DNA of 64,000 nt. It comes from Paenibacillus sp. OVF10. Lineage in GTDB: Bacteria; Bacillota; Bacilli; Paenibacillales; Paenibacillaceae. Of this stretch, positions 18,756 to 28,171 are shown piece by piece. The notes beneath the pieces were generated by a model, which was given only the letters and a program-made list of their open reading frames with translations, ran no database searches and was not told where the DNA came from. The number at the start of each line of letters is the position of its first letter. The stretch's first letter is position 1. Made by a program: the position numbers and the translations under genes. The stretch lies in assembly GCA_022836915.1 (NCBI GenBank), contig CP094668.1, forward strand, positions 1,860,001 to 1,924,000, in the 5' to 3' direction.

Positions 18756-20487
18756 GTGTACCGGGTACTGCTGGTGGATGATGAAGAAGATGTGCGTGAA
18801 GGACTTGTTGTAGAGGTCGATTGGGAAGCGCTCGATCTGCGGATTGTCGGTTTGGCAGAGAATGGGCGGGAAGCCTTGGAGATGGCGGAGAGGGTAGAGC
18901 CGGATATTGTGGTGACCGATATCAGCATGCCCTTCATGAATGGTCTGGAACTCGCACAAAGATTGAGGAAGCGTAATCCACTTGTGAAGGTGGTCATTTT
19001 GACTGGATATGACGAATTTGATTATGCGAGGCAAGCCATCTCGTTAAGTGTGGATGAATATCTGCTGAAGCCGTTCTCGGCAGGGCATCTCACCGAACTG
19101 CTCACAAGATTGCGCGCCCAGATGGCGGCCGAAGTGGCCGAGCGTGAAGATGTACAGCAGCTGCGTGAGCACTATCATACCAGTTTGCCTTTATTACAGG
19201 CAGATCTGATGGCGACCTTGCTCCATCGGCAGAAATCCTCGACATATATTCATAGCAAAGCCAAACAATGCGGATTGGATCTGACAGGAGAACGCTATGG
19301 GGTGTCCGTATTGACACTGCACATGGATGGAGATGTACAGAAGGAGAAGTCTGAGGAGTATTCAGCGATCCCCCACAGCGACATAACAAAACAACATCCG
19401 AGGTAGCGGATCAGTCTGAGATATTTGTTCCCGGAGGTTCCTTGCGTCAATCTGAGGATGATGAATTGAAACGCTTTGCTGCACTTAACATTGCCGCAGA
19501 AGTCTGGGCGGAGCATGGGGCTGGTCATGCCTTTATGCATCAGGAGACGATTGTCCTGCTCTATGTGGATCGCTCGGGCGGTACAGATGGAGCGAAGCGG
19601 CAACAGAAGGCATTGGAAAATGTGATGCGCAGCATCAACCACTATTTACGTATCCCGGCTACGGTGGGATCTGGTCAGATTGTCGATACACTCGCGGATG
19701 TGAATCATGCCTATGAAGATGCCCTGCTGGCATTGGATTATCGGCTTGTGCCCGGGACGGATTCAATCATATACATTGCGGACGTGGAGCGACAGACGGC
19801 GGGCAAGCTGCGATTCGACGAGTTGAAGCAGCAGACGCTGACACGATGTCTGAAGGCGGGTACGCAGGCGGAGCTGGAGGAAGCACTTGCGATCATTTTC
19901 CGGGAAATTACAGTGGAACACGGGCGAAGTGATATTCAGCTCTATTTAATTGAAGTATTAACAACAGTATGGAAGGCAGCACAGGCATCAGGAGAAGAGA
20001 TGGAAGACATCTTTGGTGCAGGGTTCCAGTTGTATGCGGATTTGTTCCGACTGCCGGGTCTTACTGAGGCACAGAAGAAGGTACAGGAGGTCTGTCTACT
20101 CGTACAACATCGCATTGCCAGCGGTCGCCAACATGTATACAAGGATATTGTCGAGCAGGCGTTAGTCTTCACCAAAGAGCATTATGCTGATCCGGACCTG
20201 TCCATTCAGAAGGTGTGCGGCCATCTGCATATCAGCTCCGGTTATTTTTGCGGCATTTTCAAAAAGAAGTGCAACTTACCTTCCTGCAGTACCTGATGCA
20301 GATCCGAATGGAGGCAGCGCGTGAACTGCTTCGCTCGACAGAGCTGAAGTCGTTTGAGATTGCGGAGCAAGTTGGCTTTGCTGAACCCAATTACTTCAGT
20401 TTTTGTTTCAAAAAACATATTGGTGTCTCGCCCAAAGAATATCGTAAACAGGCTTCTCAGAAAGCAAATGAAGGTTCGATCCGATGA
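18756..20487 (+). CDS. Response regulator, YesN/AraC type (frame broken twice)
   Basis: A two-component response regulator of about 577 residues. The receiver domain (1-120) has the acidic pair VDDEED, the phosphoacceptor in DIVVTDISMPFMNG and the lysine in YLLKPFSAGHL. The C-terminus is an AraC double helix-turn-helix (DLSIQKVCGHLHISSGYF, then SFEIAEQVGFAEPNYFSFCF). The frame breaks in C5 19370-19374 (repair gives SAIPPQRHNKTT) and in A5 20261-20265 (repair gives GIFKKEVQLTFLQYLMQIRM). It overlaps the kinase gene by an ATGA junction and probably activates the transporter genes downstream. Confidence 0.9.
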
Positions 20488-22310
20488 AGTTCTTTTCGAG
20501 ATGGGTGAAGTCTACCGGACTTCAATTACGCTCTCGTCTGCGTTCGTCCAGAGTCAGCAGTATCCGGTTTATTATTACGTGGTCCTTCTCTGTCTTCATT
20601 GTTCTGGTGCTGACCATCATGGCGATGCTTCTGCATGACAAGTTCACCCAGGCTGCCGAGCGAAGTGCGGAACTGACGACGAGGCAGATTGTGGATCAGG
20701 TCAGTTATAACCTGGAGGATTACGTCCGCAGTATGTCTCATCTGTACCGTGCCATTGAGGAACACATGCTGCGTGACGGGACATGGGAAGGGGAACTGGT
20801 GGACAAACAGCTCGACACACTGCTCAGCAGTCGTGAAGATATCATCTCGATTACTCTGCTTGATTCCACGGGGAAATTGCTCAAGAACCGACCTACAGCC
20901 AAATTAAAACCGAGTGCCCATGTGACACAGCAAGGGTGGTTTCAGTCTGCGCTTCGTGTGCCGGATCACTTGAGTTTCTCGTTACCTCATATTCAGAACA
21001 TGTACACAGGCCCATATAAATGGGTCGTTTCCATGAGCAAAGGCATAACGATACGGCAAAATGGTCAGGAACGGCAGGTTATTTTGCTGGTCGATATCAA
21101 TTTCAAACAGATGGATGAACTGAGCCGTCGGGTCAGTCTGGGGCAACGAGGATACGTGTATATCATCGATGAGAGTGCGGGCAATATCGTGTACCATCCG
21201 CAGCAGCAATTGATGTATATGGGACTCAAAAGCGAGAATATCGAACAGGCTTTGGTCGCTTCCGGCAGTTACGAAGATGAAGCAGATGGACAGAAAAGGC
21301 TGAATACCGTGAAGTCCGTTGCCAATATCGGGTGGAAAATCGTCGGTGTTGCTTATCTAGATGAGATTATGACGACTCGTCAGGAAGTGAACGGATATCT
21401 CATTCGTGTATTGATCGTTGTACTGGTGCTGGTCATTCTCGTCTCGCTGTTCTTATCCTCCAGTCTGACTCGTCCGATTCGGCGAATGGAACGTAAGATG
21501 AAGGCCGTAGAGCGCGGGGATTTCAACGTGGAGTTGCCTATTGAAGGGCCGCTGGAGGTTGAACGACTATCTCGTCGCTTCAACCTGATGGTTAATAAAA
21601 TCAGGACCCTGATGGATGAGATTATCCACGAACAGGAACAGAAGCGGCGTCTGGAGCTGGAAGCCTTGCAGACCCAGATCAATCCGCATTTTTTGTACAA
21701 TACGCTGAATTCCGTGGTTCGCATGGTAGGTATGAGCCGTAATGAGGAAGTGATCACGATGATCACGTCTCTTTCCCGCCTGTTCCGCATCAGTCTAAGT
21801 CAAGGTAAAACGATTATCACGATCAGGGAAGAGCTGGAGCATGCGCAGCATTATTTGACGATTCAACAGATGAGGTTTAAGCGCAAATTCAACTTTACCA
21901 TCCATGCAGATGAGACGCTCCTGGAATGCCTGACATTAAAGCTAGTGCTCCAACCCCTGATTGAGAACGCCATTGTTCATGGCATCGAGTACCACATGGA
22001 CGAAGGACGTATTGAGATCGATGTTTATCGTGAGGACAACAAGCTGGTGTTTCGCATTACAGATAATGGGGTCGGCATGACGGAAGAACAGATGTCGGGA
22101 TTACTAAGTGGTCTTCCTGTGGTCAAAAGCGGTGCAGGCTCCGGCGTAGCGGTACGCAACGTCCATGACCGAATCCGGCTCTATTATGGGGAGGGGTTCG
22201 GACTTGAATTTGCAAGTGAGCTGGAAGAAGGCACCACGGTCTGGCTTCGGATCCCCATTCAATCGCAGCAGAAGGAGGACGAGCCTGATGGCAGACAACC
22301 AAGTGAATAG
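20484..22310 (+). CDS. Sensor histidine kinase, YesM/LytS type
   Basis: A membrane kinase of 608 residues. In order: membrane segment 1 (residues ~27-50), an extracellular Cache-like sensor (~50-290), membrane segment 2 (VLIVVLVLVILVSLFLSSS), HAMP (RPIRRMERKMKAVERGDFNV), the His_kinase domain with LQTQINPHFLYNTLNSV, and the ATPase domain with N-box PLIENAIVHGIEYH and G-box ITDNGVGMTEEQ. It is cotranscribed with the YesN regulator and overlaps the next gene by 23 nt. The neighbouring binding lipoprotein may be its sugar-sensing partner. Confidence 0.95.
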   Translation: MKFFSRWVKSTGLQLRSRLRSSRVSSIRFIITWSFSVFIVLVLTIMAMLLHDKFTQAAERSAELTTRQIVDQVSYNLEDYVRSMSHLYRAIEEHMLRDGTWEGELVDKQLDTLLSSREDIISITLLDSTGKLLKNRPTAKLKPSAHVTQQGWFQSALRVPDHLSFSLPHIQNMYTGPYKWVVSMSKGITIRQNGQERQVILLVDINFKQMDELSRRVSLGQRGYVYIIDESAGNIVYHPQQQLMYMGLKSENIEQALVASGSYEDEADGQKRLNTVKSVANIGWKIVGVAYLDEIMTTRQEVNGYLIRVLIVVLVLVILVSLFLSSSLTRPIRRMERKMKAVERGDFNVELPIEGPLEVERLSRRFNLMVNKIRTLMDEIIHEQEQKRRLELEALQTQINPHFLYNTLNSVVRMVGMSRNEEVITMITSLSRLFRISLSQGKTIITIREELEHAQHYLTIQQMRFKRKFNFTIHADETLLECLTLKLVLQPLIENAIVHGIEYHMDEGRIEIDVYREDNKLVFRITDNGVGMTEEQMSGLLSGLPVVKSGAGSGVAVRNVHDRIRLYYGEGFGLEFASELEEGTTVWLRIPIQSQQKEDEPDGRQPSE

Positions 22311-23463
22311 GCACGATGACCATAGAGTTAAAGGATTGAATATTCGTACTTTTTGGAAAAAGGTTGCTGCGAGCTTCCCTGGAATTCGGAAACGTCGGTT
22401 AGTAACCCTGACAGCTGCAAGCTGCTGCTGTCTACTCATGTGCAGCGCCTGTGGCTTATCGAGTCCCGATGCTATGGCAGTACCGCCACGTATCGCGCTG
22501 ATTACGCCAGCTGGGACAGGGGAACTTGCGGAAGCTATCCGGCTCGGCGCCGAAGCGGCTGCCAAAGAGAACGGAGCGGAACTGATTACCGTGGAAGCAT
22601 ACCCTTCCGATGGTGATGTGTACACGCCTGCCATTCTGGACTCTACTGGAAGTCAGATGCAGGTCAAACAGGCAAATATCCACAGCCAAAGGTTGTCTCG
22701 CAGTGCGCGAGAGCAGGCTCAAGTGGAGGCCGCCGCATCGGCTCTGAAGCAAGGGGCATCAGCTCTATTGGTTGACCCCCTAAGTGAGAAGGCTCTTAGC
22801 GATATCATTCAGGAGGCACAGACAACGAATTCCATTGGAACCATTGTTCCTGTTATTGTGCTTAACGATGAATTTCCCGTGAAAGGCATCACCAGCGTCA
22901 TCTCCATGGATAATGTTGAGGCGGGAAGACAGGCCGGCCAGGCTATGGCGGAGCTTCTGGAAGGGAAAGGGCATGTGGCTTTATTGGGCCCCGATCCTCT
23001 TAATTCTGGTCTGATTCAGAGAGAGCAGGGAGTTATGGAAGCCTTGGTACAGTATCCTAATATTCAAGTGGAACCCAAATCGATATGTAATACACGGGAT
23101 GGATGTTGGCAGACTGCGAAGCAATTGCTGGACCAGCAGGAAGTGGATGGCTTCATTACTCTTCAGGAACCGGCTTCTCTGGGAGCAGCTGATGAACTGA
23201 ATAGACGCAAATCTGCGGACAAGGTAAGGATTGTTGGATTTGGCAGTGAACAACAGCAACTGGAGCAATTGCAAGAAGGGGTCTTTGATCATCTCATCGT
23301 CCAGAATGGATACAGTGCAGGTTATCTGGGATTGAATCAAGCCGTTGCGCGGCTGAACAATCAACAGGTGCAAGCGAGAGTGTTACTTGAAACCAAGCTG
23401 GTTAGTACAGACAATATGTTCTGGATGGATAACCAGAAGCTGTTGTTTCCTTTTGTACAATGA
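22288..23463 (+). CDS. Sugar-binding lipoprotein, probable sensor partner of the kinase
   Basis: A 391-residue periplasmic-binding-protein-like lipoprotein of the type I (ribose/galactose/LacI) fold. The start at 22288 is preferred because GAAGGAGGA lies 8 nt upstream. A long basic N-region precedes the signal ending LLMCSAC. Fold landmarks are PRIALITPAGTGELAEAIRL, VPVIVLNDEFPVKGITSV and HVALLGPDPLNSGLIQREQG. It sits between the kinase and a complete MglBAC transporter that already has its own binding protein. That arrangement resembles Clostridium XylFII-LytS-YesN, where such a lipoprotein presents the sugar signal to the kinase. The sensor role here is inference. Confidence 0.78.
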   Translation: MADNQVNRHDDHRVKGLNIRTFWKKVAASFPGIRKRRLVTLTAASCCCLLMCSACGLSSPDAMAVPPRIALITPAGTGELAEAIRLGAEAAAKENGAELITVEAYPSDGDVYTPAILDSTGSQMQVKQANIHSQRLSRSAREQAQVEAAASALKQGASALLVDPLSEKALSDIIQEAQTTNSIGTIVPVIVLNDEFPVKGITSVISMDNVEAGRQAGQAMAELLEGKGHVALLGPDPLNSGLIQREQGVMEALVQYPNIQVEPKSICNTRDGCWQTAKQLLDQQEVDGFITLQEPASLGAADELNRRKSADKVRIVGFGSEQQQLEQLQEGVFDHLIVQNGYSAGYLGLNQAVARLNNQQVQARVLLETKLVSTDNMFWMDNQKLLFPFVQ

Positions 23464-23561
23464 ACGAGTGCCGGAACGAATGCTGAATAAAGAAATGAAG
23501 GTGTTTGTTAACTTGAGGAAGATTTCGATAGAACAGGTGAAGATATTGTATTCGAATTTAA

Positions 23562-23575
23562 TGTAAACCCTTTCA
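23562..23575 (+). promoter_or_regulatory. Candidate CcpA catabolite (cre) site before mglB
   Basis: TGTAAACCCTTTCA differs from the cre consensus TGWAANCGNTNWCA at one position (C for G at position 8). It lies 50 nt upstream of the MglB-like gene, fitting glucose repression of the transporter separately from the sensor genes. Confidence 0.6.
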
Positions 23576-23624
23576 TAATAAAGACATCGGTGAAGCCGAA
23601 TGAACTTGGGGAGGTCATTAGGAT

Positions 23625-24686
23625 ATGAAGAAAACATGGATGACACTGTTGATTACGGCATGTATGGTTGTGGCGGCAGGGTGTAGCAGCGGCGGAGACA
23701 GTGCAGGTGGAAGTACGGGTACAGATACAGGAGGCCAGACAGCAGCCGGTACGGAAACGCCCAAGATTGGTGTTGCCATCTACAAATTTGACGATACATT
23801 CATGACAGGTGTACGTAATGCGATGACCGCAGCAGCGGAAGGCGTTGCGACTCTGGATATCGTGGATAGCCAGAATGCACAGCCAACCCAGAACGAGAAA
23901 GTGGATCTGTTTGTATCCAAGAAATATAATGCAATGGCCGTGAACCCGGTGGACCGGACCGCGGCAGGGGTCATCATTGACAAGGCCAAGGCAGCGAACA
24001 TTCCAGTGGTATTCCTCAACCGTGAGCCAGTAGCTGAAGATATGAACAAGTGGGATAAGGTTTACTACGTAGGAGCAAAAGCGGAGGAGTCCGGTACAAT
24101 CTCTGGACAGCTGATTGTGGATTACTGGAAAGCACATCCGGAAGCGGACAAAAACGGCGATGGCAAACTGCAATACGTCATGCTAAAAGGGGAACCGGGT
24201 CACCAGGATGCAGAGCTTCGGACCAAATATTCGGTTCAGGCGATCCAGGATGCCGGTATCGAAGTGGAAGCACTGGCGGAAGACACGGCGATGTGGGACC
24301 GCGTGAAGGGTCAGGAGAAAATGCAGGCGTTCCTGGCTTCCCATGGCGACAAGATTGAAGCCGTTCTTGCGAACAATGATGACATGGCCTTGGGAGCCAT
24401 TGAGGCATTGAAAGCAGCCGGATACTTCAAGGATGGCAAATCGATGCCGGTTGTAGGTGTAGATGCAACAGCGCCAGCCATTCAGGCTCTACAGGATGGC
24501 ACGATGCTGGGCACGGTGCTGAATGATGCCAAGAATCAGGGTGCAGCCACGGTGGCACTGGCTTCCGTACTTGCCAAAGGTGAGACACCAACGAAGGAAA
24601 ATACCAAATACGACATTACAGATGGTAAATACGTCTGGATTGCATACAAAAAGATTACAAAAGACAACATTGCCGACGCCCAATAA
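23625..24686 (+). CDS. mglB: Galactose/glucose-type sugar-binding lipoprotein
   Basis: A 353-residue substrate-binding lipoprotein of the MglB family. The signal ends in the lipobox VAAGC. PKIGVAIYKFDDTFMTGVRN opens the first lobe, and NGDGKLQYVMLKGEPGHQDA matches the calcium-binding loop of MglB. EAVLANNDDMALGAIEALKA and MPVVGVDATAPAIQALQDG are classic second-lobe motifs. GGGGAGG precedes the ATG by about 10 nt. A cre-like site lies upstream and an intercistronic terminator downstream. Galactose or a related hexose is the likely ligand. Confidence 0.88.
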   Translation: MKKTWMTLLITACMVVAAGCSSGGDSAGGSTGTDTGGQTAAGTETPKIGVAIYKFDDTFMTGVRNAMTAAAEGVATLDIVDSQNAQPTQNEKVDLFVSKKYNAMAVNPVDRTAAGVIIDKAKAANIPVVFLNREPVAEDMNKWDKVYYVGAKAEESGTISGQLIVDYWKAHPEADKNGDGKLQYVMLKGEPGHQDAELRTKYSVQAIQDAGIEVEALAEDTAMWDRVKGQEKMQAFLASHGDKIEAVLANNDDMALGAIEALKAAGYFKDGKSMPVVGVDATAPAIQALQDGTMLGTVLNDAKNQGAATVALASVLAKGETPTKENTKYDITDGKYVWIAYKKITKDNIADAQ

Positions 24687-24697
24687 CAGCACGAGAC

Positions 24698-24732
24698 AGG
24701 GACGTCCGACATTCGGGTAGCGTCCCTTTTTG
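24698..24732 (+). terminator. Intercistronic terminator/attenuator between mglB and mglA
   Basis: AGGGACG (24698-24704) and CGTCCCT (24721-24727) form a stem followed by Ts. Placed inside the operon, it would let the binding protein be made in excess over the membrane parts. Confidence 0.7.
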
Positions 24733-24759
24733 CCGATCATATGGAAGGGAGGAACCAAG

Positions 24760-26264
24760 ATGGAGTCACCTTACCTGCTGGAGATGAATGGAATTTCCAA
24801 AGCATTTCCGGGTGTGCAGGCACTAAGTCAGGTCACATTAAAAGTGAAGCCGGGGACGGTTCACGCCTTGATGGGAGAGAATGGAGCGGGCAAATCCACA
24901 CTTATGAAATGTCTGTTTGGCATGTATCGACCCGATGAAGGAACGATACGTATCGAAGGAAGGGATGTGGATATTCCGAATTCCAAAGCAGCACTTCTAC
25001 AAGGCATATCCATGATTCATCAGGAGCTGAATCCGGTCCCGCATCGTCCGGTGATGGAGAATATCTGGCTGGGTCGTTTTCCGATGAGGGGAATACTGGT
25101 GGACGAGAAACGGATGTATACCGATACGCTATCTCTTTTCAAGGACTTGAACCTGGATATTGATCCGAAGGCTCAGGCGGGAACACTGTCTGTCTCCAAA
25201 ATTCAATCCATGGAGATTGCCAAGGCGGTCTCTTTTCAATCCAAAGTCATCGTCATGGATGAGCCAACTTCTTCCCTGACAGGCAAGGAAGTGGATCAGC
25301 TCTTTGCCATTATTAATGAACTGCGCAGTCGCGGCGTATCCATTATCTATATTTCACACAAGATGGAGGAGATCCTGACGATTTCGGATGAAGTGACAAT
25401 CATGCGTGATGGCTTTGTTGTCGGGACTTGGGATGCTGCGGATCTAACGACAGATCTGATTATTACGCGCATGGTGGGTCGTGATCTGGACGAACGTTTC
25501 CCGGAACGGACGAACGTACCCGGTGAAGTGATATTAAAAGCCGAGGGGCTGACATCAAACCAGTCCAAATCGTTTTGTGATGTATCCTTTGAGCTGCGAA
25601 AAGGTGAAGTGCTCGGCATTGGCGGCTTGGTTGGAGCACAGCGGACAGAACTGATTGAGTCCTTGTTCGGACTGCGCGGACTCGCTTCAGGTACGATTTC
25701 GATTCATGGGCGCAAGGTGAAGATTAACTCCCCGCAGCAGCGAAGCGTCATAATATTGCGTTGCTCACGGAGGAACGAAGGGTTACAGGGATATTCCCAG
25801 TGTTGTCGGTGTATGAGAACACAATCATTGCCAGTCTGGGGCGCTACCGAAATCGTGTGGGTTTGCTGGACGAGAAGAAGGGCCGGGAAGAGGCACGGGA
25901 ACAGACGCAGAAGTTTAGAACCAAAACGCCTTCAGTTAACACGCTGATTCGCAACCTATCTGGCGGTAATCAACAGAAAGTTCTACTGGCCCGCTGGTTG
26001 CTGACCGACCCGGAGATTCTGCTGCTGGATGAACCGACCCGTGGAATCGATGTAGGGGCCAAGTTCGAGATATACACCATTATTACGGAACTGGCTCGTC
26101 AAGGCAAAAGCATTATCATGATTAGCTCGGAGATGCCGGAACTGCTGGGTATGTCGGATCGCATTATGGTGATGAGCGAAGGGCGTCTCACCGGAATCGT
26201 GAACGGAGCCGAGGCAACAGAGCAGGATATTATGAGGCTGGCCGCGCAGCAGCGGATGGCTTAG
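24760..26264 (+). CDS. mglA: Sugar ABC transporter ATPase, MglA type (frame broken once)
   Basis: A two-domain sugar importer ATPase of about 501 residues. The first domain has Walker A GENGAGKSTL, signature LSVSKIQSMEIAKAV and Walker B VIVMDEPTSSLTG. The second has a degenerate Walker A (GGLVGAQRTE), signature LSGGNQQKVLLAR and Walker B ILLLDEPTRGIDVG, as usual for MglA/RbsA. The start at 24760 follows GAAGGGAGG. The frame breaks at 25740; one more G gives SPQQAKRHNIALLTEERR and an intact protein. Confidence 0.92.
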
Positions 26265-26279
26265 TCAGGAGGGAAACAG

Positions 26280-27299
26280 ATGAACACACAGATGATCAAT
26301 CAAGTGAAACAATATGTAACACAACGCGCCATCTTTATCGTATTGATTCTGCTCATCATTGGTATAGCTATTGCCGATCCGAATTTTCTTGCCTTCTCCA
26401 CACTGCGGGACATCTTACAGCAATCCTCCACACGGGCTATTATTGCGCTCGGTGCAGCCTTTATCCTTGTCACGGGCGGGGTTGATCTGTCCGCTGGACG
26501 GGTGGTTGGTCTGACGGCTGTTGTATCGGCATCGATGCTGCAAATTGATGAGTATGCCAACCGCTTCTTCCCCGATCTGCCCCACTTATGGGTGGGTCTG
26601 CCGATCCTTGTCGGGATTACCGCGGGTCTATTCGTGGGATTGGTAAATGGACTGATTGTCGCCAAATTACATGTGCCCCCTTTTATCGCAACGCTGGGTA
26701 CGATGGTTGCTGTGTACGGACTGAACTCCATTTATTTTGATACGGAACCCAACCAGTCACAGCCCATCGGAGGATTGAGACCCGATTTCACCGTTATTGG
26801 TTCTGGATACATTGATCTGGGCGGCGGTTACTCCATTCCATATATCGTCCTGATTGCCATTGTGGTAGCGTTAATCTGCTGGGTGATCTTTAACAAAACC
26901 CGGCTCGGCAAAAACATGTACGCCATCGGTGGCAACATTCAGGCAGCACATGTATCCGGGATTCATGTTGCCCGCAACCTGGTTGCCCTGTATGCCATTG
27001 CGGGTGCGTTATACGGTCTGGGTGGCGTGCTTGAAGCGGCTCGAACAGGTGGAGCGACGAACAATTACGGTAACATGTATGAGCTGGATGCCATAGCCGC
27101 GTGTGTAGTCGGTGGTGTATCAACGGCGGGTGGTATTGGTACGGTGCCTGGTGTTATGGCTGGGGTGCTGATCTTCGGGGTTATTAACTATGGTCTGACG
27201 TTTATCGGTGTAAGTCCATACTGGCAGTTGATTATCAAAGGATTGATCATTGTTGCTGCTGTGGCTTTTGACATCCGTAAGTATATGGCAAAGAAATAA
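26280..27299 (+). CDS. mglC: Sugar ABC transporter permease, MglC type
   Basis: A 339-residue membrane subunit with about eight to ten hydrophobic segments. ALGAAFILVTGGVDLSAGRV and the repeat TYNYGNMYEL-like region (TNNYGNMYELDAIAACVVGG) are family markers of MglC/RbsC permeases. It lies 15 nt behind mglA with AGGAGGGAAAC as its ribosome binding site. It is the last gene of the sugar operon. Confidence 0.94.
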   Translation: MNTQMINQVKQYVTQRAIFIVLILLIIGIAIADPNFLAFSTLRDILQQSSTRAIIALGAAFILVTGGVDLSAGRVVGLTAVVSASMLQIDEYANRFFPDLPHLWVGLPILVGITAGLFVGLVNGLIVAKLHVPPFIATLGTMVAVYGLNSIYFDTEPNQSQPIGGLRPDFTVIGSGYIDLGGGYSIPYIVLIAIVVALICWVIFNKTRLGKNMYAIGGNIQAAHVSGIHVARNLVALYAIAGALYGLGGVLEAARTGGATNNYGNMYELDAIAACVVGGVSTAGGIGTVPGVMAGVLIFGVINYGLTFIGVSPYWQLIIKGLIIVAAVAFDIRKYMAKK

Positions 27300-27358
27300 G
27301 ATTAACGTGAAAGGTTACACCGTTGTACTCCGAGTGCAGTACCATCTTCCGATCGCTG

Positions 27359-27458
27359 TTATCCCCGGATTTTTTGATTCCCTTCTAAAGAAGTGAAAAT
27401 CCGGGGATAAAGGCGAGGTGTATGCTTCCGATGTAGCTTTCTTTCAGAAAGCTTTTAG
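27359..27458 (+). terminator. Hairpins ending the sugar operon
   Basis: TTATCCCCGGATTTT (27359-27373) pairs perfectly with AAAATCCGGGGATAA (27396-27410), and AGCTTTCT/AGAAAGCT (27435-27453) is followed by TTTT. The second hairpin has the better terminator form. Confidence 0.7.
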
Positions 27459-27537
27459 CTCCGCTTCTTCAGGTTATTTCTGAGCTCTACGTTATCGTGT
27501 AAATAATTTGTTCATCTTATATGGAAAAGCAGCAAAG

Positions 27538-27569
27538 AAGCCAGCACTCGGGATATAGAGAGCTGGCTT
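27538..27569 (-). terminator. Terminator of small membrane protein gene
   Basis: AAGCCAGC/GCTGGCTT arms flank a 16-nt loop just behind the minus-strand gene that ends at 27577. On the minus strand it is followed by TCTTTGCTGCTTTT. Confidence 0.55.
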
Positions 27570-27576
27570 TAATTGT

Positions 27577-27912
27577 TTAACCATTGACCATCCAATCGAT
27601 AACGGGGATAACTGGTCCAATGATACATAAGAGCAACATAAATCCGGCGACGTTATAAGATACACTGGTACCAAAATGCGCACGATATTTTTTGGCAATC
27701 AAGAAGGCTGGAATCCAGAAGAGGGCTGCTACTACAAAAGGAATGTGAAGTCCTTGAGTTCCGTTGCTATAGATCGGTATGTTTATTAAGTTAAGAAGAT
27801 AATGACTGATCATAAAATTTGCTTTGCCCCATGGAAAGTTAAAGGCAAGGCCCATCGTCAGTACAAGCAGAGATAGCGTTCCGAAGCCCAGTGGTTTTCG
27901 TTGTGTTGTCAT
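27577..27912 (-). CDS. Hypothetical membrane protein
   Basis: A 111-residue protein with about four hydrophobic segments: LSLLVLTMGLAFNFPWG, FMISHYLLNLINIPIY, IPFVVAALFWIPAFLIA and VAGFMLLLCIIGPVIPVIDW. The ATG at 27912 has TGGAGGATATC upstream, so it is very likely expressed. It is transcribed alone and divergently from the kinase gene at 28172. I recognise no family. Confidence 0.7.
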   Translation of the reverse strand: MTTQRKPLGFGTLSLLVLTMGLAFNFPWGKANFMISHYLLNLINIPIYSNGTQGLHIPFVVAALFWIPAFLIAKKYRAHFGTSVSYNVAGFMLLLCIIGPVIPVIDWMVNG

Positions 27913-28171
27913 GTGATATCCTCCATAACTAAGTATTTATCCTAAATTAATCCATTAATGTATTGTACCACAATAATGATCTATGCGAAGAGGAATTGTT
28001 TCACTTTTGTTGATTACAATTACATCATATGTCCTATTGCCTTCATAATTTATACATTCATGCGAATTTGACGAGCCTCCACTAATCGACAACATCAGCT
28101 AATCATAATCGATATAATACATGTACATAAGTTGTTTGATGTGAGTTTTATGTCAAAGGGGGCGAGGCTGT

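Noticed and set aside
22165..22287. Longer N-terminus of the sensor lipoprotein starting at 22165
   Set aside because: That stretch is inside the kinase ATPase domain; the start at 22288 has a strong ribosome binding site and yields a normal lipoprotein signal.
24698..24732. Riboswitch before mglA
   Set aside because: A simple terminator hairpin within the operon explains it; no conserved aptamer-like structure.
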